Assembly (NCBI RefSeq): GCF_035222375.1
Contig: NW_026946366.1
Location: forward strand, 3,156,771 to 3,220,770
DNA length: 64,000 nt
Direction of reading: 5' to 3'
Source: Podospora pseudocomata
Lineage: Eukaryota > Ascomycota > Sordariomycetes > Sordariales > Podosporaceae
The number at the start of each line of letters is the position of its first letter. Within the stretch, counting starts at the first letter, position 1. Below, piece by piece: positions 25,701 through 34,535 of the stretch. A model generated the notes under the pieces. The model was not told the DNA's origin. It ran no database searches and saw only the letters and a program-made list of their open reading frames with translations. The translations under genes and the position numbers were made by a program.

Positions 25701-26672
25701 TTAGCGAACTCCTCCCAGGGCCCCCATTGTCATGCCTGCCAAAACCGGCATCGCCATCGTCCATGACCTTGCCAACCCTCTTCCCTCATATTCTTGCTCA
25801 GGCTTAGACCACCTGCCACCCGCAAACTTCCCACAGCCGTAGCCCCCATAACCAAACCCATACATCTTGGACCCTGGTCTGAGATATCTGCCCTTTGGCT
25901 TGCTATAGCCATATTCCGACTCGTCGTAGATGATCTCGTCGAGGTAAGGACTGATCGGCTTGGCGTCGGCCACACCTGGGAATGTGTGACCAGGTGCCTC
26001 GAGATACATGTGCGTCCTGTTCTCGTCCTTGCCCAAGAACGCTGGGCGGGAGGTGTGCATGGCGGTGGCCATCCCCCTGCGAAGGATGCGATGTTGACGG
26101 TACATTTCTTTCTCCTTGAGAGCCCTCTCGGCCCGTGCGGAGACACGCTCGTCATGTGTCGTACCAGTAAGTGTATCCTTCAGCTTTCTCGCTAACGAGC
26201 GCTTTCCTGAGGTGTCACTGCTCTTGGAGTCAGAGCCAGAGTCGTCCGTTGGTTCGTCAGACAAGTCATCGGCGCTGTCCAGAACCGTCTCGGAAATTTG
26301 AAGACGGACCTTGTCCTTCTCTGCTTCGTTGAGTGACGAAAGAAATTCGGAGTCGTCATGTGGATGGTGCCAGATGGATCTGGGGTTGGGGTTGTAGTTG
26401 GTGTCAACGAAGAACTGGTGATGCGTGTCTGGATCAAATTCCCTAACCCATCCAGAGGGAACGGGGCGAAGTTCGTCTTCCATGCTGCGGCGGGCTTGCA
26501 TTGGAATGGCGTCTTTGTGTTGGAGTGCTGTCGTTGTTGAGATGGTCCCGGAGCTGGTTGAACTGGTTTCGTTGTTGCCAGAGAGTGACGACTGTAATGC
26601 TTCAGAGTGGATTGCGGGTGGTGAGCCTCTTTCTACCTTGGTGCTGCTCGAACGTGATGGCGATACAGACAT
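25701..26672 (-). CDS. WW-domain protein
   Basis: A 323-residue protein with one WW domain at about residues 68-103: PVPSGWVREFDPDTHHQFFVDT...SIWHHP, with both signature tryptophans and the closing His-Pro. WW domains bind proline-rich or phospho-Ser/Pro ligands. The N-terminus is Ser/Thr-rich. The middle has an acidic Ser/Asp stretch (DDLSDEPTDDSGSDSKSSD) followed by a basic helical segment RAERALKEKEMYRQHRILRRG. The C-terminal quarter is rich in Gly and Tyr (YGFGYGGYGCGKFAGGRW). The open frame reaches 26885, but the ATG at 26672 is chosen because the residues before it look like translated leader and the Ser-rich start is normal for this fungal family. Precise role unknown. Confidence 0.8.
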   Translation of the reverse strand: MSVSPSRSSSTKVERGSPPAIHSEALQSSLSGNNETSSTSSGTISTTTALQHKDAIPMQARRSMEDELRPVPSGWVREFDPDTHHQFFVDTNYNPNPRSIWHHPHDDSEFLSSLNEAEKDKVRLQISETVLDSADDLSDEPTDDSGSDSKSSDTSGKRSLARKLKDTLTGTTHDERVSARAERALKEKEMYRQHRILRRGMATAMHTSRPAFLGKDENRTHMYLEAPGHTFPGVADAKPISPYLDEIIYDESEYGYSKPKGRYLRPGSKMYGFGYGGYGCGKFAGGRWSKPEQEYEGRGLARSWTMAMPVLAGMTMGALGGVR

Positions 26673-27289
26673 TGTGGCACTTTTTGGCAAAGGCGGGAGG
26701 GGATATAAGTAGAGATTTACCCGAAACACACAGGCTGGAATGCAGTTAGCAAGCAGCTGTAGTAGCATGTGAAGAGAATAATTTGAAACGAAACTCGCGC
26801 GGTTGAAGTGAGTAAGATTCAAAGCTTGAATGCAGAAGAAGGGACACAACTGCTTGTTAGTGTGCTCTGGAAGCCAATCTGACATGATGGAAGTCAGACG
26901 TCATGTAGCAGTCAAATCATTGTTGCATCGAAAGTGGGTTTGGACACAGAACTACTGCAAAGCCAGTGCTGGCTCATGTGAGCCACGAGCCAGCTGCACA
27001 TATAGTCTGGGACTCGTCTACGTTAATTCGCGATTGGAAGTCAAAATGATCGTGTTTTGCAGAAAAACCTTAACATAAATATGTGTGTATCAAGAAAGAG
27101 ATCGAGGCCCTTCAAGGCATGCATCCTCCGTTTCGAAAGTCCCGTCCCATAGCACGTGAACATTGCGCAAGTCCGTTCACTATGCTAGCATACAGAATAA
27201 TTAGTACTCCATTGAAGTCAAATACAACGTACAATAACTATCACCTCGCACCTTCTTTTGCCCACGAGGTGACCAGGTACCCTACCTAA
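26673..27289. other. Intergenic upstream of WW gene
   Basis: 617 bp with no coding signal. A CACGTG word occurs near 27152 and TACC words at the 27280 end. Confidence 0.5.
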
Positions 27290-28252
27290 TTATATTGCCT
27301 GCCTTCCCCTTACGTCGAAGAGCTCATACTCGTCACTGGTATTGTCGGTTTCCGCCATCATCAAATCGGGATGCCTTCTCTCCTGCTGCCGACCTGCCTT
27401 CAGCATCCCAGGGCTTGCCATTCTATGATCTCTATCCACCCTGATTTCACCAAGTTCGGAAGGCGGTACATGTCTCGGTCTGATTCCCGGAGCAGTTTCT
27501 TCCACTCTGCGATGCGGCAGAGGAGCTGTGTGTAGGACGTATACACACTGAGGACAGTATCCATCGGTATTGATATTTCTGTGACGATGGTGACACCCTC
27601 TACACCAACGCGCGTGAGGATGAGCATGAGAATGTAGAAGCCTGTCTCGCAGTGTGGTGCCAAGGACCACTCGGGGTTGGGGTGGACCCTCGCCAAAGAC
27701 CCGGTTGTACGAGATAGGCCGGAGGCTATGCCGGACACCGTGAGGTTGCCTTGATGGTGATGGCGGTGGAGAGTGCCGCGTCCGGACGTAGCGGCATCCT
27801 GGGCTTGGGGCAGCCGGTGCACCAGGCGAGATGCTACGAAAATAAGGTCGGTCGTGATCCTCTCCTTCGACACCCCCAATGATAGCCCGAACAGGAGAGG
27901 GATTGCGGAAGGGAGGAGAGTGGCGTGTGGGCGCAAGCGGATGTGGTGGATATGTTTTCAGCTGGTAGCCTGCCTCACGAATGATCATGCTAGCGCCTGG
28001 GGCATTGTATATGATGGTGTTAGAGGATTCGTAAGCGCCTTCCGGGGGTTGCTCCATGTGACCCAAGTTGACAATTACCTTCACCGGGCGATCGGAGTCC
28101 CTACGAATCGCAGGAATAAGGCGGTGAGAAAGAAAAGTATCGATGGCATCCAATTCGGAGACTTCACGTGTCACAGCGTCCCCGATGAAGGGCGCCGTCT
28201 TGCGATAGGGATAATGCCTCGCCCCATATGGTTCAGGTCGGTGATGTGCCAT
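27290..28252 (-). CDS. Hypothetical protein with paired CxxC motif
   Basis: I do not recognise this 320-residue protein. The frame is uninterrupted and starts at an ATG in CC-ATGG context. Residues 1-100 look folded (KVIVNLGHMEQPPEG, NTIIYNAPGASMIIREAGYQL). The middle is Pro/Ser/His/Arg-rich and probably disordered. At about 226-245 there is CRGCHHRHRNINTDGYCPQC, two CxxC pairs 12 residues apart, a pattern that could bind one zinc ion. The tail is acidic. Composition (His, Pro, Arg) and codon use look like a real but fast-evolving fungal gene. No signal peptide or membrane segment. It sits head-to-tail upstream of the WW gene with 617 bp between. Confidence 0.65.
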   Translation of the reverse strand: MAHHRPEPYGARHYPYRKTAPFIGDAVTREVSELDAIDTFLSHRLIPAIRRDSDRPVKVIVNLGHMEQPPEGAYESSNTIIYNAPGASMIIREAGYQLKTYPPHPLAPTRHSPPFRNPSPVRAIIGGVEGEDHDRPYFRSISPGAPAAPSPGCRYVRTRHSPPPSPSRQPHGVRHSLRPISYNRVFGEGPPQPRVVLGTTLRDRLLHSHAHPHARWCRGCHHRHRNINTDGYCPQCVYVLHTAPLPHRRVEETAPGIRPRHVPPSELGEIRVDRDHRMASPGMLKAGRQQERRHPDLMMAETDNTSDEYELFDVRGRQAI

Positions 28253-28542
28253 GGCTTAGACTCAAGTGGGTGGGTAGGTCAGAGAGTGAATTCGGGCAAA
28301 AGAAAGAGCTGTTCAAAGGGGCCAGGAGGGGCAAATGTAGGGGTACTACGCAGTCGAGCTTGTCAAGGGTAGCTACCTGCATTCTGTCTCACAACCTAGA
28401 GTAGTACAGCGAAACCGGACAGCATCTTCCGAGAACCAAAGTTCTGCGTGATGAAGTGTGTATTTCTGGTCAGGGCCTTTCAGTTGAATTGAGCTGTATC
28501 TAAGAGAACATGAGCAAGGTTACCATATCCGCTTTCTGTCAT

Positions 28543-29326
28543 CTATCCTTGAATTTCAATCTTGCGAGCCCCCGTCTTTTCAGCCTTGGGTACGAGGATA
28601 TCCAGAATGCCTTGGTTGAATTTGGCCTTCACCTTGTCTTGGTCGATGTTATTGGGAAAGTTGAAGACGCGGGAGAACTCTCCAAATGAACGCTCGCTCA
28701 GCCAGTACTTGGGTCCCGAGGATTTATCCTTGGAATCTTTGGTGTCCTTGGAATCCTTCATCTTCACTTCACTGTCTTTACCTTTGGCGCCTTCTATCTT
28801 CTTGGATGAGTCGGGGCTGCCCAGGCGAAGCGATGGGTCACCCTCCTCGTGCTTGCGTTCGGTGTGGCCACTGACAACCATGGTCTGCGGGCTGGGAGAT
28901 ACAAAGTTAGGGATGGGTTGGGAAGAAGGGGGAAATGGGGGAGGGGTACTCGGTAAATCGAATTTCGACATTTTCAGGCGAGACACCTGGGAGCTCCCCT
29001 TGCAGGGTATAATCTTTGTCGTGCTCGGTGACGTCGAACTTTGGCGAGAAGTTCTGGAGGCTGGTGCTGCTGTCGGCATGGTGACCTCCGAGCTCACGGG
29101 CGTACTTGTCGAAGTCATCCAACATGCGGAAGAGTGACGAGAAGCCTGGCGTTGGAGAATTGGCGTGGGAGATGCGGGGGTACCAGAGAGACATCTTGGG
29201 CGGAGTTCTGTTTGAGATCCTGGGACCGGTGATGTTATGTGCGAGCCGGCGGGTAGTGGCTGACTTGGGAGCTCTTGAGCGGAGAAGAGTGGAAATCTTG
29301 CCGGTAAAAGTGCGCGATGACTGCAT
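28543..29326 (-). CDS. hsp30: HSP30-type small heat shock protein
   Basis: ATP-independent chaperone with an alpha-crystallin domain. Exons: 29326-28950 and 28891-28543, with a 58 bp intron (GTACCC...TCCCAG). Splicing restores the motif EIRFTDPQTMVVSGH. The crystallin domain runs from FSPKFDVTEHDKDYTLQGELPG to the closing GILDILVPKA, interrupted by the Lys/Asp/Ser-rich insert characteristic of fungal HSP30 (KDSKDTKDSKDKSS), then YWLSERSFGEFSRVFNFP. Two in-frame ATGs exist. 29194 gives the usual short start MSLWYPRI (197 residues). 29326 adds 44 residues rich in Arg, Ser and Thr without acidic residues, resembling a mitochondrial presequence (241 residues). A TATATAG-type box and a TTCTCGAA element lie upstream. 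Confidence 0.9.
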
Positions 29327-30367
29327 GGAACCTTGGCTGAAGGGCAGGTTGAAGACAGCCTATCTTCTTACATTTGGCAAGCAAGCAGACAGCTATATAC
29401 CAGTTCTCGTCTCTCCTCGTCTGCTTTGACATTCCTCTCGGTTGATGGTCTCCGTCATGTTGGCTGTCCCGTGGCTTTGTTCTCGAAGCGTTTGATGCGT
29501 AATGTGGTCGTCGTGACGATAAGATGAACTGACCTGGGCGCGCTGTGGTTGCTGCATCTGAAATCCCAACGCTGCACAGACGGGACCCACCAAGAACTCA
29601 ATCCGAGCGTCGCCGCCCGGAGGACGGGGGTGGAGACGGGGGGCTCCGGGTGTGAGGCCGGATGCTATCTGGCCGGTTCCGGGAAAGAATACTCTCCGGA
29701 CCGATAAAAGACCCATCCCCTCACCAGTCAAAGACAGCGGAGAAAGTCCGAAAGCAGTGTGATGTGATTGGATCTGTGAAATGACAGGGCCGGACCTTTT
29801 CAGCCGACAAGCCCTGGTTTTGGTTACGGGCTAGCTCGAAATAAGCAGCAGCTAATCTGTAAAGGGTAACGCGGACTTGTAACAGTGATGTCATAGGCAA
29901 CAATCCTTGGATCTTGCCCGCGGGATGCCACCCCGCAGTTTGACCACCGGGGAAAGGGCGAGAACCTCTTGGTCCTTGTACCAAGCTTTTCATTTTCTGC
30001 TTGCTGCCTCGAGTGCCTCTTGCTCCGTAGGTGGTACGCACTGATCAGGGAAGGGCTTGTTCTCCGCCGAGCTGCACATCCACCGATCACCCAGCCAGTT
30101 TGATGACTGAACCTCCCTACACTCCCATCATTCATCATTGTGCAGGATTACTACCAAACATCGTATGATTCTTGCATCCCCCAGCTTCTCGACTGCCCGC
30201 TTGAGCCCTCTCCCTCCAGCGCGACGGGCGCACCAGCCCACACCGCACCTTACCACCCCTCCCCGACCGACAAGTAGAGCAGTTTCCAGACTGCCGCAGC
30301 GGCCCGCTAGGTAGCCCACTTGCTCCGGCCCGGGCTCAACCAGTCAGGTCCGTTTTCCGGCTTCAAG
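29327..30367. other. Divergent intergenic, HSP30 / histidine kinase
   Basis: 1.04 kb shared upstream region. Beyond the HSP30 promoter elements it holds no believable ORF. The part next to the kinase is C-rich, like a long leader. Confidence 0.55.
29393..29487 (-). promoter_or_regulatory. HSP30 promoter: TATA box and heat-shock-element core
   Basis: On the minus strand, GTATATAG (29400-29393) lies about 70 bp before the first ATG. TTCTCGAA (29480-29487), the palindromic two-unit core TTCnnGAA bound by heat shock factor, lies about 155 bp before it. A third unit is only partly matched. Confidence 0.5.
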
Positions 30368-32908
30368 ATGGCCGACTTTGCTGGTGGAGGGACTGCCCCC
30401 CCCCATCCAGACCTAGGTCTTCTTTTTGATCTCTCGCCTCTGCCTTCGCTCCTCCTTTCGCCCTCGTGGCGCATCACCAGAGCCTCTGCGCGCTTCCTCG
30501 AAGAATGGAACCCCTCCCCGGAGGCCTGCGTTGGCCAAGAACTGCTGGCCTTTGTGCAGAACCAACTCTCTCCATCTCCCGTCCACCTCAAGTTTCTCAC
30601 CACGGCCATCGACGATGCGATTGCCTTGCGCACAGAGCGAACCTCGATGCTGATCAACACGGGGCGCTCCGTTTCCTGGAGGGCACGTGTGATACCGTAT
30701 TTCAAGGGCGATGAGCTTTTGGCCATTGTCACGGAGTGGCAGAAGAACTTGTCCACAGACGACGAGGTCCAACCGGGCCTCTCCACCGATGAGGCTTTCC
30801 GCATCCTTGTTCAGGCAGTCAAGGATTATGCGATATTTCTACTCGATACCAAAGGCCACATCGCGACGTGGAACACGGGCGCTGAACTCCTGAAGGGCTA
30901 CCGACGGGATGAGATCGTCGGCAAGCACTTTTCTGTTTTTTACGGCAAGGAGGACCTGGACATCAAGAAGCCAGAGATGGAGTTGGAGATCTGCATGCGC
31001 GATGGCAGAGTGGAAGACGAGGGATGGCGCTACAGAAAAGACGGCAGTCGGTTCTGGGCCAACGTCGTTATCACGGCCGTGTACAAAAACGGCGTTCATG
31101 TGGGCTTTGGAAAAGTGACACGAGACTTGACGGAGCGCAAGTCAGCCGAGTCTCGACTAATTGCTGCCTACGAGGAGAGTGAGAAGCTCAAATCCGACTT
31201 TTTGGCCAACATGAGCCACGAGATTCGCACCCCCATGCATGGCATGCTCTCAGCATGCGCCTTGCTTCTGGACACAAGCCTCTCGTCGCGTCAGCGCGAC
31301 ATTGTCGGCATCATGGACGAGTCAGGACAGGTGCTGCTGCAGGTTATCAATGACATCCTCGACTATTCCAAATTGGCGTCTGGGAGCTTTTCCATTCACT
31401 CGGACATTGTCGGCATCACGAGCATTGTCACCTCGGTATTACGAAGCGTGCAGACGACATTGCCCCCATCTGTGCATTTCGAAATGTTTCTGGCGCCAGA
31501 CCTCCCAAGGTCGGTGCAAGGCGACCCTCTGAGATACCGACAGATACTGCACAACATTGTTGGAAATGCCGCCAAGTTTACAGAAAAGGGCAGCATTCGG
31601 GTCAGGGCCGGCGTGCAGCGAGAGGACCACGACAGCTATATAGTCATGACCGAGGTGACAGACACCGGCATTGGTATCCCCGAGGCTGCCGCTGCAAGCC
31701 TTTTCACGCCTTTCACCCAGTTCGATGCAACCACAACAAAACAGTACAAGGGCACTGGACTCGGTCTGTCCATCGCCAAGTCATTGGCCGAGTTGATGGG
31801 GGGGAGCATCGGGTATCGCCCCAACCCCGAACGGCACGGCAGTATATTTTGGTTTACGGCGCGGTTCAAAAAGATCAAGAGCCTTGAGCAAATTCAAGAC
31901 TGGAAGAGCAGGTTGGTCCGGAAGGGCGGTACAATTCTGGCCATGCCCGAGGCAGACGTGGTTAGCTTGCGACAAAAGCTGGCAGAGGTGGCTCCCATCA
32001 AGAGTCTACTGCTGGTGGAAGACAATGTGATCAACCAGAAGGTTATGCTCGGTCTCCTGAGGTCTCTCGGCTTCAAGAACACTGCGCTTGCCTCCAATGG
32101 GTCCGAGGCGGTGAATATGGTGCGGAGCAAGCCCGCGGCCTACGACATCGTCCTCATGGACATCAACATGCCCATTATGGATGGCCATCAAGCTTCCAAG
32201 GCGATACGGGACGCAGGCATCCGGGTGCCCATCGTCGCCATGACGGCATACGCACTCAAGGGCGATAGGGAACGCTGCCTTGAGTACGGCATGAACGACT
32301 ATATCCCCAAGCCGGTCGACAAGAAGTATCTCATCAAGGTTCTAGCAAAGTGGCTCCTACAAATGAAGGACTACAGGAAGATCTTTGACGAACAAATGAA
32401 CAAGCTACGAAGCTACGAATCTTTGACTCCGGGTGCGAGGGGCCATGTTGCCGATCGTCTCCAGCAACTTTCATTAACTGTCCAGGGCGAAGAAGGCGAA
32501 GGAGACGGAGCCGCCACACCATCTGATCGGTCGGTGGAACACAAAGACCAATCTGATTCCCATGGAGCACAGTCGTCAGACGACACCATCAATGTGGTCA
32601 AGCCTAGCTCACAAGAGGAGCACCAGCACACCAGCAGTGTGGTATCTTCACCGCGTTTCGAGCCACTTTTGCCGCCAGATCAGCTCGAAATGCTGGACTC
32701 CACCCAGAAAATTGGCCTTATGGTGACTGGAGACATCGCGCCAAACGCTCGAGGGTCACAAATCTCCGCGGAAGCTGTCGATAGTGGAGGAGACACAGAG
32801 AATAGCACCAGCGGGACAACTGCCACCACACCTTTAGATCCACCACTGGACTCGGACAAGAGCACTGCCGATACCACACATAGGGGGGCAGCCACCCTGC
32901 TATCATGA
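30368..32908 (+). CDS. Hybrid histidine kinase with PAS sensor and receiver
   Basis: Cytosolic two-component sensor of 846 residues, with no intron. A first PAS-like region (about 15-125) is followed by a clear PAS domain (about 150-260: YAIFLLDTKGHIATWNTGAE, DGSRFWANVVITAVY). The dimerisation/phospho-acceptor box FLANMSHEIRTPMHG has His at residue 284. The ATPase domain has N box NAAKFT, G1 DTGIGIP and G2 GTGLGLS. The receiver begins LLLVEDN with phospho-Asp at residue 598 (VLMDINMPIMDG) and the conserved Lys in IPKPVDKK. The Ser/Thr/Glu-rich tail of about 170 residues is probably disordered. The ATG at 30368 (AAGATGGCC) is used because the open frame upstream lacks an ATG. No membrane segment, so the signal is likely intracellular. 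It would pass phosphate to a Ypd1-type carrier. The exact fungal group is not assigned. Confidence 0.93.
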   Translation: MADFAGGGTAPPHPDLGLLFDLSPLPSLLLSPSWRITRASARFLEEWNPSPEACVGQELLAFVQNQLSPSPVHLKFLTTAIDDAIALRTERTSMLINTGRSVSWRARVIPYFKGDELLAIVTEWQKNLSTDDEVQPGLSTDEAFRILVQAVKDYAIFLLDTKGHIATWNTGAELLKGYRRDEIVGKHFSVFYGKEDLDIKKPEMELEICMRDGRVEDEGWRYRKDGSRFWANVVITAVYKNGVHVGFGKVTRDLTERKSAESRLIAAYEESEKLKSDFLANMSHEIRTPMHGMLSACALLLDTSLSSRQRDIVGIMDESGQVLLQVINDILDYSKLASGSFSIHSDIVGITSIVTSVLRSVQTTLPPSVHFEMFLAPDLPRSVQGDPLRYRQILHNIVGNAAKFTEKGSIRVRAGVQREDHDSYIVMTEVTDTGIGIPEAAAASLFTPFTQFDATTTKQYKGTGLGLSIAKSLAELMGGSIGYRPNPERHGSIFWFTARFKKIKSLEQIQDWKSRLVRKGGTILAMPEADVVSLRQKLAEVAPIKSLLLVEDNVINQKVMLGLLRSLGFKNTALASNGSEAVNMVRSKPAAYDIVLMDINMPIMDGHQASKAIRDAGIRVPIVAMTAYALKGDRERCLEYGMNDYIPKPVDKKYLIKVLAKWLLQMKDYRKIFDEQMNKLRSYESLTPGARGHVADRLQQLSLTVQGEEGEGDGAATPSDRSVEHKDQSDSHGAQSSDDTINVVKPSSQEEHQHTSSVVSSPRFEPLLPPDQLEMLDSTQKIGLMVTGDIAPNARGSQISAEAVDSGGDTENSTSGTTATTPLDPPLDSDKSTADTTHRGAATLLS

Positions 32909-33339
32909 TACGAGGTTCAATACCTCTTTCACTTCTTCCTTGCGTTCTCTTTACTTGTTGTTTCTTCCTTTTTCCCTCTATGTTCTTTTTGGCGCGATCA
33001 GGAGTTGACTATATGGTGCTTAGTGTACTTTGGCAAGCAGGCAATAACTTTTACTGCATTGATACCTATTTCATTTCTATTTTTGTGGGAGCAAGGGGTT
33101 CGAGTTATTGAGCGCACTCGGTAATCGCAACAATGTCTGTATGGATATGAAGTAGCACGCGGTGGTGATCCGGGGCAGGAGTGGTGATTTGGCTTGCATG
33201 AAAATGGCGAGACGTGGGTTTATGCAGCGAGTCTGGAGTTGTGGGCATCTAGATAAACAGTACGAAATAGGATGTAGGGTAAAATAGTAACGATAAGGTA
33301 TATTATCTCTACGGCAACATACTCCATGTACAGTACAAC

Positions 33340-33372
<33 letters not shown>
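33340..33372. repeat. T16-A17 homopolymer palindrome
   Basis: Sixteen T are followed directly by seventeen A. The sequence can fold on itself in single strands or act as a nucleosome-poor spacer. The exact length may carry sequencing or assembly error. Confidence 0.9.
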
Positions 33373-34369
33373 CCTTGCCGAATGGACTTTCAGCGAAGGA
33401 TACCTAACAAGCTTCTGATTGAGTTGGCTGCATGTTGTTGGACTACTACGCTCAGCCTCATCTCGGAGGCTAGGTATCCATCAGGCCGCAGATCAAGATC
33501 TGTATTAACCCACGCTGTGGTTGAAGCTGCCGCTCGGAGGCTTGGAGTTATGCAAACTGAAACAAGTGATACACGGAGCATATTAGTACCTGTTTGGGAA
33601 TATGGAAATGTGCTGTTCAAGATCTGGCCTGTCGTGAGCTGAGGGGCGATGCAAGGTTCTTTTGATGTTTTATGGCCAGGTTGTGGCCGTTTACTCGGCA
33701 CAGAATTGAACAGCACAATAACACCCGATCAGATGGTTATATTGTGTTGGTTGGAACTTGGTGTCGGGCCCAGTCCCACAGAGCAGGTCTCCGTCGGGTG
33801 TTGGAATGTTGATGGCAGTGTTTTGAGCAAGAAGACCCCGATGGGGAAATATGTGGGTGAACTGGGAAGTGTGTGGTCAGCTTACTTACCGGCGCTAAAA
33901 ATACAAGATGGGACGAAATTATGCCAGGAGCCATGATGTCTCCCTGTGGCACCATCCATATATCTGACAGCGGCTGAAGGTGAGTGGCCAAGAGCGGCGA
34001 TGCAATCTTTCTTCAATTCTTTCGGTGAATGGGGATGCAAATACGTGTCCGTATGGTGAAACAAGTTACTAGGCAAAGTTGGATTCTCTGAAGATAGTAG
34101 GATGGGTGGGTTAATCATTGAGACTGTCGCTAACAGTGAGCGCCCCGCGCCATCCTGGGAAAGCGTTCAGAACTAGTGTGACCCTTAGGGCCTTTGCTGT
34201 CTGTTGACTGAACTCGGACTTGGGCCTTATTTGAAGGCCAGGTGCATCATCGTCGTTGGCCCTGATTTTCTGACAGACCATGGAACATGGACCGTTTTCT
34301 CAGTCCTATCCCCATTTTGGCGAGCTGAAATTGTTGGAAATTGTGTCCATATTCAAACATAACAGGTTG

Positions 34370-34377
34370 TATATAAG
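34370..34377 (+). promoter_or_regulatory. TATA box of KKP-repeat gene
   Basis: TATATAAG lies 159 bp upstream of the chosen ATG and is followed by a pyrimidine-rich leader (34430-34530). This supports transcription of the downstream gene. Confidence 0.55.
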
Positions 34378-34535
34378 CCCGGGTTTCCGACGAGAGTGTG
34401 CCAACGTACTTGCGTCAACCATCTACCAATCTTTTCCCTATCTTCCTCACATTCTTGACCCCAGCTTTCTTTATTTCATCTCCGCCGGTCGGACCTCTAG
34501 AGTGTATAAGACTTTTCACCCTTTCCGCCATCACC

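Larger units (their letters stand above)
32909..34535. other. Intergenic with homopolymer palindrome
   Basis: 1.6 kb without a convincing gene. Contains the T16A17 run described separately and, at its end, the TATA box and leader of the KKP-repeat gene. Confidence 0.55.
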
